Under the pieces are notes generated by a model, which did no database searches, was not told the DNA's origin, and saw only the letters and a list, made by a program, of their open reading frames with translations. From an uncultured Bacilli bacterium (GTDB lineage: Bacteria; Bacillota_I; Bacilli_A; RF39; UBA660), in the NCBI GenBank assembly GCA_947598455.1, contig CANQFI010000099.1, positions 1-5,466 on the forward strand: 5,466 bases of DNA, given 5' to 3'. A program made the translations under genes and the position numbers. Below, one piece after another: positions 1-5,421 of the stretch; the stretch's first letter is position 1; each line of letters begins with the position of its first letter.

Positions 1-363
1 GTTTTAGTTGTTTTATCTACAACTAAAAAAGAAAATTGTTTTGCGGGAATTGCAATTGGATTAACTTTAACATTAGTACACATTTTTGGTATTTTATTTA
101 CTGGAACAAGTGTAAATCCTGCACGAAGTATTGGACCAGCTTTATTAACTGGTGGTGATGCTTTAAATCAATTATGGGTATTTATACTAGCACCATTAGT
201 TGGTGGTATTCTAGCAGCTTTATTCTACAGATTTGTTATTAGTGAACATACTTCTTCTAAAAAAGTTGTTGCTGAAATAAGTTATGATGACGATGATGAT
301 GAAGAGGAAGAATACGTAGAAGAAAAACCAAAAGTCAGAAAAACAACTAAAAAGAGCAAATAA
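1..363 (+). CDS. aqpZ: Aquaporin, AqpZ-like water channel (C-terminal part, 5' truncated)
   Basis: The reading frame is open from the first base to TAA at 361-363 and gives the last 120 residues of a MIP-family channel; the start and first NPA half lie outside the window. Seen: a hydrophobic TM5 segment (about residues 15-33), the second NPA motif at residues 39-41 within TSVNPARSIGPAL, and TM6 at about 57-79. Family knowledge: a Ser after NPAR (Asp in glycerol facilitators), the filter Arg (R42), and a His in the position of the AqpZ selectivity-filter His (H27, in LVHIFG) point to a water-selective channel in the cytoplasmic membrane. After TM6 comes an unusually charged cytoplasmic tail of about 40 residues: an acidic run (DDDDDEEEE at 96-104), then a Lys/Arg-rich end. 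The gene ends directly in its own terminator, so it is the last gene of its transcript. Family assignment is firm; the exact substrate is inferred. Confidence 0.93.
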   Translation, partial: VLVVLSTTKKENCFAGIAIGLTLTLVHIFGILFTGTSVNPARSIGPALLTGGDALNQLWVFILAPLVGGILAALFYRFVISEHTSSKKVVAEISYDDDDDEEEEYVEEKPKVRKTTKKSK

Positions 364-376
364 TGCTCTTTTTTTT
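351..376 (+). terminator. Intrinsic terminator of the aquaporin gene
   Basis: AAAGAGCA (351-358) pairs perfectly with TGCTCTTT (364-371) around a 5-nt loop, and a T run continues to 376. The 5' arm is made of the last aquaporin codons and the TAA stop lies in the loop, so the hairpin is fused to the coding end. Confidence 0.85.
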
Positions 377-384
377 AAAATAAA

Positions 385-411
385 AAGTAAATACTTTTTT
401 AGTATTTACTT
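385..411 (-). terminator. Terminator hairpin at the end of hsp20 (possibly bidirectional)
   Basis: An 11-bp perfect inverted repeat, AAGTAAATACT (385-395) and AGTATTTACTT (401-411), surrounds a 5-nt T loop. On the minus strand it starts within the Hsp20 stop codon (411-413) and is followed by TTTATTTT, a fair U tract. It lies back-to-back with the aquaporin terminator, so the convergent genes are insulated from each other. It might also act as a backup for + strand transcripts. Confidence 0.75.
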
Positions 412-806
412 TATTTAATTTCGATAACTTTTTTAGATTCGATTTTTTTAGTTTTAGGAATAGTAATTTTTAGAATACCATTATTGAATTCAGCATCAAT
501 ATTTTCTTCATCAATATCAGCAAATGAGAATGTTCTAGTAACTTTTCCATAGACTCTTTCACGTCTAATATATTTTTTGTCTTTATCTTCTTCATTTACT
601 TCATTTTTCTTTTCAGCAGTAATTGATAAAATACCATCATCACATTCTAGAGTAATATCTTCTTTATTATAACCTGGTATATCTAATTCAATGTTATAAT
701 TTCCATCCTTTTCATAAACATCACATTTCATGTCGCTTACTTTAGGACTTCTTCCTAAATCATCAAAAATGTCATCTAAATAAAAATTTCTTGGAATTAA
801 ACTCAT
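411..806 (-). CDS. hsp20: Small heat-shock protein, Hsp20/alpha-crystallin family
   Basis: This 131-residue cytosolic protein is an ATP-independent holdase that binds unfolding proteins under stress. Seen: a short N-terminal arm (1-26) with aromatic and Asp residues (NFYLDDIFDDL); an alpha-crystallin domain at about 27-118 containing YNIELDIPGYNKEDI, DGILSITAEK and RTFSF; the family A-x-x-x-N-G-I-L signature at 105-112 followed by KITIPK; and a C-terminal I-x-I anchor at 128-130 (IEI) used for oligomer assembly. Length is slightly below the usual 140-150 aa because the N-terminal arm is short. The ATG start at 804-806 is preceded by AGAAGG (817-822) with a 10-nt spacing. The gene stands alone, with its own consensus promoter and CIRCE operator upstream and a hairpin at its stop. 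Heat induction through HrcA is inferred from the operator. The family call is very secure. Confidence 0.95.
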   Translation of the reverse strand: MSLIPRNFYLDDIFDDLGRSPKVSDMKCDVYEKDGNYNIELDIPGYNKEDITLECDDGILSITAEKKNEVNEEDKDKKYIRRERVYGKVTRTFSFADIDEENIDAEFNNGILKITIPKTKKIESKKVIEIK

Positions 807-834
807 TATTTCTTTTCCTTCTTTCTATAACTTG

Positions 835-863
835 ATTATATTACGATAATTAGCACTTGTCAA
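835..863 (-). promoter_or_regulatory. Consensus sigma-A promoter of hsp20
   Basis: Read on the minus strand, TTGACA (858-863) and TATAAT (835-840) are both perfect matches separated by exactly 17 nt. Transcription should begin near 828, giving a leader of about 22 nt. The -35 box lies inside the CIRCE repeat, so a bound repressor would block RNA polymerase; this fits a strong promoter kept silent without stress. Confidence 0.9.
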
Positions 864-880
864 TAGTGAGTGCTAATTAT
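846..880. promoter_or_regulatory. CIRCE operator (HrcA binding site)
   Basis: The known CIRCE consensus is TTAGCACTC-N9-GAGTGCTAA. Here TTAGCACTT (850-858), a 9-nt spacer (859-867) and GAGTGCTAA (868-876) match at 17 of 18 positions. The symmetry extends outward, so 846-857 is the exact reverse complement of 869-880 (12 bp). HrcA, the class I heat-shock repressor, binds this element in Firmicutes and Mollicutes. It overlaps the hsp20 -35 box and most of the promoter spacer. The Dus promoter begins 20 bp beyond the repeat, so it is probably not directly controlled. Confidence 0.93.
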
Positions 881-899
881 AATATTATTATATTCATTT

Positions 900-928
900 T
901 TTACACAATTATACATTTTTGATATAAT
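900..928 (+). promoter_or_regulatory. Promoter of the dus gene
   Basis: TTTACA (900-905, 5 of 6 to consensus), a 17-nt spacer and TATAAT (923-928) preceded by TGA (920-922, an extended -10) form a strong sigma-A promoter. The predicted start of transcription is near 935. It fires away from the hsp20 promoter within the same 146-bp gap. Confidence 0.82.
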
Positions 929-940
929 ATTTTGTGATTG

Positions 941-946
941 AAAGGG
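941..946 (+). promoter_or_regulatory. Ribosome binding site that fixes the dus start
   Basis: AAAGGG lies 6 nt before ATG 953-955. An in-frame TTG at 938-940 would place this site inside the coding region and leave almost no leader after the predicted transcription start near 935, so ATG 953 is the better start. Confidence 0.8.
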
Positions 947-952
947 ATTACT

Positions 953-1942
953 ATGTGGAAAATTGGCGATGTAGAAATAAAGAATAAAATAGTTTTAGCA
1001 CCTATGGCGGGAATTTCTAATACTTCTTATCGAAAAATTATTAAAGAAATGGGTGCTGGTTTAATATATGCGGAAATGGTTAGTGATAAAGCTATTATGT
1101 ATGCTAATCTAAAGACTTTTGATTTACTTAAAATGAGTGATGAAGAAAGACCAATTGCTCAGCAAATTTTTGGTAGTGATAAGGAGTCTTTTGTTATTGC
1201 GGCTAAGAAAATAGAAGAAGTTATGCATCCAGATATTATTGATATTAATATGGGATGTCCTGTTCCTAAAGTTGCAATTAGAGCTCAAGCTGGAAGTGCT
1301 CTGCTTAAGGATCCAGATAAAATTTATGATATTGTAAAAGCAGTAGTAGAAAGTGTTTCAGTGCCAGTTACTGTTAAAATTCGTAGTGGTTGGGATGAAA
1401 AGCATATTAATGCTATTCAAGTAGCTAAAAAATGTGAAGAAGCGGGAGCTAGTGCAATAGCGATACATGGAAGAACAAGAGCTCAAGGATATAGTGGGAA
1501 AGCTGATTGGCAAATAATAAAAAAAGTTAAAGAAGCTGTATCAATTCCTGTTATTGGTAATGGAGATGTTACCAGTCCAATACTTGCTAAAAAGATGTTA
1601 GATGAAACTAATTGTGATGCGGTGATGATAGGAAGAGGAGTTTTAGGTAATCCATGGTTAATTAGGGAATGTGTTGAATATTTAGAAACGGGTAAAGTGA
1701 CGACACAAGTAAATTTTATTGATAAAGTTAATATGATGAAAAGACATTATGAGATGTTAATTCAAGATAAAAATGAAAAAGCAGCTTTACTAGAAATAAG
1801 AAGTCATATTATATGGTATTTAAAAGGAATGCCTAAAAGTAAAGAAATAAAAAATTTAATATGTCAAAGCAAGAGTAGTGAAGAAATGTTTAGAATTATT
1901 GAAGATTATAAAAATTATTTAATGGGTGCAAATAAAAAATAG
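953..1942 (+). CDS. dusB: tRNA-dihydrouridine synthase, DusB type
   Basis: This 329-residue FMN enzyme reduces uridines to dihydrouridine in the D-loop region of tRNAs, using NADPH, in the cytosol. Seen: an N-terminal TIM barrel beginning with LAPMAGISN (15-23); the catalytic-Cys motif NMGCPVPKV (99-107, Cys102); VKIRSGW (141-147, FMN-contacting Lys); HGRTRAQGYSGKADW (172-186); IGNGDV (201-206); and MIGRGVLGNPW (225-235, phosphate-binding loop). A helical C-terminal domain follows from about 245, including the typical HIIWYLKGMPKS. The length matches the family and no key residue is missing. The start is ATG 953, chosen from the AAAGGG site six bases upstream, not the in-frame TTG at 938. The gene has its own promoter and ends in a bidirectional terminator, so it is monocistronic. 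DusB is the usual bacterial type in Firmicutes; the exact tRNA position modified cannot be read from sequence. Confidence 0.96.
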   Translation: MWKIGDVEIKNKIVLAPMAGISNTSYRKIIKEMGAGLIYAEMVSDKAIMYANLKTFDLLKMSDEERPIAQQIFGSDKESFVIAAKKIEEVMHPDIIDINMGCPVPKVAIRAQAGSALLKDPDKIYDIVKAVVESVSVPVTVKIRSGWDEKHINAIQVAKKCEEAGASAIAIHGRTRAQGYSGKADWQIIKKVKEAVSIPVIGNGDVTSPILAKKMLDETNCDAVMIGRGVLGNPWLIRECVEYLETGKVTTQVNFIDKVNMMKRHYEMLIQDKNEKAALLEIRSHIIWYLKGMPKSKEIKNLICQSKSSEEMFRIIEDYKNYLMGANKK

Positions 1943-1964
1943 ATAATATAATATCTATTTTTTT
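1934..1964. terminator. Bidirectional terminator between dusB and the peptidase operon
   Basis: AAAAAATAGATA (1934-1945) pairs with TATCTATTTTTT (1952-1963) in a perfect 12-bp stem with a 6-nt loop. It ends in a T run on each strand, as needed for termination in both directions. The dusB TAG (1940-1942) lies in one arm and the TAG of the convergent gene (1955-1957) in the other, so one hairpin serves two genes whose stops are 12 nt apart. The stem is AT-rich, so termination may be moderate. Confidence 0.8.
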
Positions 1965-3016
1965 AGTCCTTTAATAAGATCTTCTTCATAAGCATTTAAA
2001 TGCTTAGTTAGAATAATATGGTGATTAGTTAAAATATCCATAATATTATAGTCAGTACTATTCATAATAATATCTTCTAGGATTTGCAAAGCATAATCTT
2101 TATCATTCGTATAAATAAAGTATAATTCTATAGCTACTAAATGAGCAACTATATAATAATAATCTTCAATAATACATGATCTTTCGTATCCTTCAATAGT
2201 TTTTTTATTAAAACCATTATTTCTTAAAATAGCAAATAATCTTTTTTTAGATTCGTTTTGATGTTCACCAAAGATTTGCAGTAATTGGGTTTTTCTTTTT
2301 ATTATATTAGCTTGTTCTTTAATTATTCCATGAAGATAAGCTCTTCTTTTAAAATTATCGTTGGCTAGGTTTAATCTTTGAGCTAGATAGTCTGTAGCAA
2401 TTATTTCCATAAACATTGAACTTATTTCTCTAGTTAAGAGCTGATTATGAAAGTTAGGGTTATTAAAGGCATCAATTACATGAGTAAATTCATGAGAAGA
2501 AATTGATAATTTACAGATATTAGGATAATTGGTTATTGATACAAAGGCTTCATTAATTGTTCTTAAAAAAAGCATTTCACCATCCATAGACTTGTTAGGA
2601 TTTACATACTCTAAATGATCTTCTACTTCATCTAAATAATCAAGAAATTGTGAGTAGAAGAAATTGCCTTGTTGCATAAAAAATTCTTTCATTATATTTA
2701 AAACTTCTTCAGTCTCAATATTTAAATAGAGATAACTTTTTGGAGAATAAAAAGCACAAGAATTATATTTAGTATTAGTTAAGGCTTTAGCTAAAGGATA
2801 ATAAGGAGTATAGAATGATAATTTACTATAATCAATTTTTAATCTTTCAAGTAGAGGTGTAGTAATTTTTGATTCTTGATAATTACTTTTTAGACGAGCT
2901 ATATAAGCGTTTATTTTTTCATAATCATCTAAAACCATATAATCATTTGTGTAAGAAGCAAACATGTCAGATAGTTGTTCTAAATATTTAATGTTGATAG
3001 TATAGTCTTTTGTCAT
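1955..3016 (-). CDS. Diverged M3-like HExxH metallopeptidase homologue, third gene of operon
   Basis: This 353-residue protein is the shortest and most diverged of three tandem paralogues. Seen: HEFTH at 175-179 (zinc-binding HExxH form), then E197-x4-F202-x-E204 in REISSMFMEIIATDYL, which aligns with the third zinc ligand region of M3 peptidases (AEVASTFNEALL in PepF), and a C-terminal block YYYIVAHLVAIEL (286-298) followed by IYTNDKDYALQILEDI, shared with its neighbours. Two features differ from the sisters: Thr178 replaces the Gly of HExGH, and His292 sits where both sisters have Tyr in a Y-x3-Y pair. The N-terminal 150 residues do not obviously align. There is no signal peptide or membrane segment, so it is probably cytosolic. 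The start ATG has a strong AGGAAAGGAA site (3024-3033) with 7-nt spacing and overlaps the previous gene by 29 nt. Substrate unknown; it may still be an active peptidase or may have drifted to another role. Confidence 0.7.
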   Translation of the reverse strand: MTKDYTINIKYLEQLSDMFASYTNDYMVLDDYEKINAYIARLKSNYQESKITTPLLERLKIDYSKLSFYTPYYPLAKALTNTKYNSCAFYSPKSYLYLNIETEEVLNIMKEFFMQQGNFFYSQFLDYLDEVEDHLEYVNPNKSMDGEMLFLRTINEAFVSITNYPNICKLSISSHEFTHVIDAFNNPNFHNQLLTREISSMFMEIIATDYLAQRLNLANDNFKRRAYLHGIIKEQANIIKRKTQLLQIFGEHQNESKKRLFAILRNNGFNKKTIEGYERSCIIEDYYYIVAHLVAIELYFIYTNDKDYALQILEDIIMNSTDYNIMDILTNHHIILTKHLNAYEEDLIKGLKK

Positions 3017-4127
3017 AACCGAGTTCCTTTCCTCTATTAATTAACATATCAACGTATTCTTTAATATGCTCTCCAGGTATAATACCTAGACTTTTTATAT
3101 AATTTAAATATCCAATATTACTTAAATCTTTGACTTTGACTACTTTTAGTAATAATTCTATGGCTAGTTTAGGATCAACTTTGTATATTAGATATAATTC
3201 GATTGCTGTTAAATATGATATTCCGTAATGAAAAGTTTCACTTATTTCATTATATAGGACATCATCGATATATTGATTATCGTAGTTCGTATGATTTCTA
3301 AGATAATCAATAATTATTTTTTTATATTTAAAATCTGATAATGAAAAAATAGAATGAAGCTCTTTCTTAGTACAGATTATATCGGCGTCATAAGAGTATT
3401 CTTTTAAATACAAAAGACTTATGAGATAAGTGTCATTAGGTAGTGATAATTTTTCAGCTAGATAATCATAACTAATTAATTCCCAAAATAATGTATCAGT
3501 TTCAATAAAGCAATATTTTTCATAATCAAAGATAAAACTAGGATTTAAATAATTAGCTATTCCATGGCCGAATTCATGAATAGTAGTAATATAGTCTTGA
3601 ATATTGCGAACTAACCCAATGTCGTAGTATGATTCTTTTTGCCCATAAACATTTAAAGTTTGAGCAAAGGAAATGTTTGTACCAATAAGTCTTCTAAATT
3701 GTAAGTGAGTAGGTAATGTTTGCTTGATTTTATGAAATGTATCACTTATTTCACCTTTGAATTGATTATAAAAATCGCTACTTATAGTTATTATTTGATT
3801 TTGTTTAATTTTAATGTGAGATATTTTTTGCTTAGGATTTATAACTAAAGAATCAAGATTATTGAGCATTTGTTCAAAGTAAGGATAGTACGTTTCATAT
3901 TTTTGAAAAATGGCTTGATCGTTAGTTGCAACTTTTTTAGTACTTGGTTTTTTTGTCTGAATATTATTAGTAGAATTGTTAACACTTATATAATAATCTA
4001 TTATTTGTTCTAAGGAATTAATCTTTTTACTTAATTCAAGAATAATTTTAGGATTGGATTCTTTATTAAGTCTTTTTTCGCAATTAATTAGTTCTTGACT
4101 AATTTTTTCAATATCCCATATATACAT
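2988..4127 (-). CDS. Compact M3-like HExxH metallopeptidase, second gene of operon
   Basis: This is a 379-residue predicted cytosolic zinc metallopeptidase. Seen (counted from ATG 4127): a helical N-terminal region (about 1-47); a polar Asn/Thr/Lys-rich linker (about 48-72); HEFGHG at 184-189; E209-x4-F214-x-E216 in ETDTLFWELISYDYLAEKL as the likely third zinc ligand region, 25 residues after the first His; and a C-terminal Y301-x3-Y305 followed by LTAIELYLIYKVDPKLAIELL, resembling the PepF end where a Tyr assists catalysis. Full PepF is about 600 aa, so much of the N-terminal part is missing. The start is uncertain. ATG 4127 gives MYIWD, which matches the MKYNW start of the upstream paralogue, but its AGAAAGG site is 13 nt away. 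An in-frame ATG at 4139 sits only 1 nt after that site, and a GTG lies between. The gene overlaps its upstream neighbour by 20 nt (32 nt with ATG 4139), suggesting coupled translation. Substrate unknown. Confidence 0.75.
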   Translation of the reverse strand: MYIWDIEKISQELINCEKRLNKESNPKIILELSKKINSLEQIIDYYISVNNSTNNIQTKKPSTKKVATNDQAIFQKYETYYPYFEQMLNNLDSLVINPKQKISHIKIKQNQIITISSDFYNQFKGEISDTFHKIKQTLPTHLQFRRLIGTNISFAQTLNVYGQKESYYDIGLVRNIQDYITTIHEFGHGIANYLNPSFIFDYEKYCFIETDTLFWELISYDYLAEKLSLPNDTYLISLLYLKEYSYDADIICTKKELHSIFSLSDFKYKKIIIDYLRNHTNYDNQYIDDVLYNEISETFHYGISYLTAIELYLIYKVDPKLAIELLLKVVKVKDLSNIGYLNYIKSLGIIPGEHIKEYVDMLINRGKELGYDKRLYYQH

Positions 4128-5289
4128 GTTTAGCACCATACCTTTCTAGTTGTAGTTTCATTTCATCAACAATAATAGTGGCTTCTTCAAAGATGTTACC
4201 ATTAAGAGTAACAAGTTTATAGATAAATGGTAAAACTTCTTTATCGGCTGGTAATTTTAGGAATTCTTTATATAATTTTAGAGCGAGGTGCTTATCTTTT
4301 TTATAGATATGTAGTAGTTCAATTGCAACTAAGTAACTTAAAATATATGTTCCTTCATCAAATATAGTTGTGTTTAAAGCTAATTCTAATATTTCATTAT
4401 TTATATCATATTCATATTTTAGTTGCTTTTTTAATGCTCTATTAAAACGATAATTATTATCTTTCCAACTATTTAAAATAACTGTATGTAATAGTAGTGA
4501 GTTAGCGTTATTATAGTAAGTTATTAAATTTGTATATTTAAGAAATGATATAAATAATGGATCTAAATTACTTATATTTTCTTCTAATGCTACTAGTTCA
4601 GGAAATATTCCATCTACTTCTTCAAATAAACCATCGTCATTTGAATATGCTCTTTCAGGATTTAATAAATTTTTAGTAGCATGGCCATATTCATGAATTA
4701 AAGTAAATATTTTAGTAGCACTTCTAGTACGACAGATGTTAATAAAATTTTTTCTAACACCATCAATAAAGGCAGTTGTACCATCACTTGTTTTAGTTGT
4801 TGTTGGACCAGTAATTCTTCCATTAAATCTTAATGTATGGTATCGATCATTAAATGCTTCGTTAAAGTAAGGAAGTAATTCATCATCAAAAGTACTATAG
4901 AATTTAGAAGTAATGCTTAAGGCTTGATTATTTGTAATAAATGCTCCTGTTATAGTAGCTATATCAAAATTTTCACCAAATAAGCTTTCAATAAGAGTTT
5001 CTATTTTGTTTATTTTATCATTTAGAGATGCTAAAGAAAAGTAAAAATTTTGGATTATAGAATAGTAACGACCATATGATAATCTTTCGGAATTGATACT
5101 ATGCAATCTTTGTTTAATTTCTTCATTAGGTTTTTCTATTTGACCGATATTTTCATATGCTAGATATTCAGAAGAGTCTAATACTTTTTGCAAATATAAT
5201 TTTCTTTCATAATCAGATTCATTTTTGATTAGAGTTCTTAATAGATCAATTTGTTTTAAAAAATCATTTTCTGTCCAATTATATTTCAT
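4108..5289 (-). CDS. Compact M3-like (oligoendopeptidase F-related) metallopeptidase, first gene of operon
   Basis: This 393-residue predicted cytosolic zinc peptidase is the closest of the three to classical M3. Seen: a helix-rich N-terminal part (about 1-105); a middle part with a GRITGPTTTKTSDG loop (157-170) before the active site; HEYGHA at 199-204; E224-x4-F229-x-E231 in EEVDGIFPELVALEE, with E224 the likely third zinc ligand 25 residues after H199; and a C-terminal Y315-x3-Y319, LVAIELLHIYKKDKHLALKLY and a final helical tail, in the same order as the PepF end. M3 peptidases cut short peptides, so peptide turnover or processing is the default guess, but at 393 aa it lacks most of the PepF N-terminal lobe. 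The ATG start is well supported by AAGGAG (5299-5304) with 9-nt spacing and a promoter at 5318-5346. It ends in TGA inside the next gene; reading TGA as Trp would add only three residues. Substrate unknown. Confidence 0.78.
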   Translation of the reverse strand: MKYNWTENDFLKQIDLLRTLIKNESDYERKLYLQKVLDSSEYLAYENIGQIEKPNEEIKQRLHSINSERLSYGRYYSIIQNFYFSLASLNDKINKIETLIESLFGENFDIATITGAFITNNQALSITSKFYSTFDDELLPYFNEAFNDRYHTLRFNGRITGPTTTKTSDGTTAFIDGVRKNFINICRTRSATKIFTLIHEYGHATKNLLNPERAYSNDDGLFEEVDGIFPELVALEENISNLDPLFISFLKYTNLITYYNNANSLLLHTVILNSWKDNNYRFNRALKKQLKYEYDINNEILELALNTTIFDEGTYILSYLVAIELLHIYKKDKHLALKLYKEFLKLPADKEVLPFIYKLVTLNGNIFEEATIIVDEMKLQLERYGAKHVYMGY

Positions 5290-5317
5290 AAAAATACGCT
5301 CCTTTAATTAAGTTGTT

Positions 5318-5346
5318 ATAATATCATAGGTATCAATAAATATCAA
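5318..5346 (-). promoter_or_regulatory. Promoter of the three-gene peptidase operon
   Basis: On the minus strand, TTGATA (5341-5346, 5 of 6) and TATTAT (5318-5323, 5 of 6) are 17 nt apart, with TGA directly before the -10 (extended -10). The start would be near 5311, giving a leader of about 22 nt before the first gene. The downstream genes overlap and have no room for terminators, so a single transcript of about 3.4 kb to the terminator at 1934-1964 is expected. Confidence 0.72.
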
Positions 5347-5370
5347 TTTCTTCTAAAAAATATTTATTGA
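5333..5370. repeat. Inverted repeat and phased TATCA repeats between divergent promoters
   Basis: TCAATAAATAT (5333-5343) and ATATTTATTGA (5360-5370) are perfect reverse complements (11 bp) separated by 16 nt. One arm overlaps the operon -35 box, the other the -35 box of the divergent promoter. In addition TATCA occurs at 5322-5326, 5331-5335 and 5341-5345, spaced 9 and 10 bp, about one helical turn each. This layout is what an operator for a dimeric regulator would look like, but in such AT-rich DNA chance cannot be excluded. Confidence 0.45.
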
Positions 5371-5395
5371 CTTAACTAATAAAAAATACTATAAT
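5367..5395 (+). promoter_or_regulatory. Strong + strand promoter divergent from the peptidase operon
   Basis: TTGACT (5367-5372, 5 of 6), a 17-nt spacer and a perfect TATAAT (5390-5395) predict a transcript starting near 5402 and running out of the window. No gene on the + strand follows within the window; only a small hairpin (CTGA 5397-5400 with TCAG 5406-5409) and the terminator-like stem at 5422-5464 are seen. Confidence 0.8.
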
Positions 5396-5421
5396 CCTGA
5401 ATTTATCAGTTTTGAAAGAGT

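Noticed and set aside
876..908. Second TATAAT on the minus strand (876-881) as an alternative hsp20 promoter.
   Set aside because: The only -35-like sequence (TTGTGT, 903-908) is 21 nt away and poor, whereas the promoter at 835-863 is a perfect consensus match.
938..952. In-frame TTG upstream of the dusB ATG as the start codon.
   Set aside because: The AAAGGG ribosome binding site (941-946) would then be inside the gene, and the TTG would sit about 3 nt after the predicted transcription start. ATG 953 has correct spacing and gives a normal DusB N-terminus.
900..952. HrcA control of dusB through the neighbouring CIRCE element.
   Set aside because: The operator ends 20 bp before the dusB -35 box and does not overlap the promoter, so direct repression is unlikely.
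4108..4110. Possible use of TGA as Trp (mycoplasma code) at the end of the first peptidase gene.
   Set aside because: Readthrough would add only three residues before TAG, all visible Trp codons are TGG, and no long gene is interrupted by in-frame TGA. The standard bacterial code explains the window.
1955..5289. Toxin-antitoxin, phage or other mobile defence module for the three-gene operon.
   Set aside because: There are no integrase, transposase, terminal repeats, small antitoxin-like gene or base composition change; flanking genes are ordinary housekeeping genes. The shared HExxH/M3-like pattern is a better explanation.
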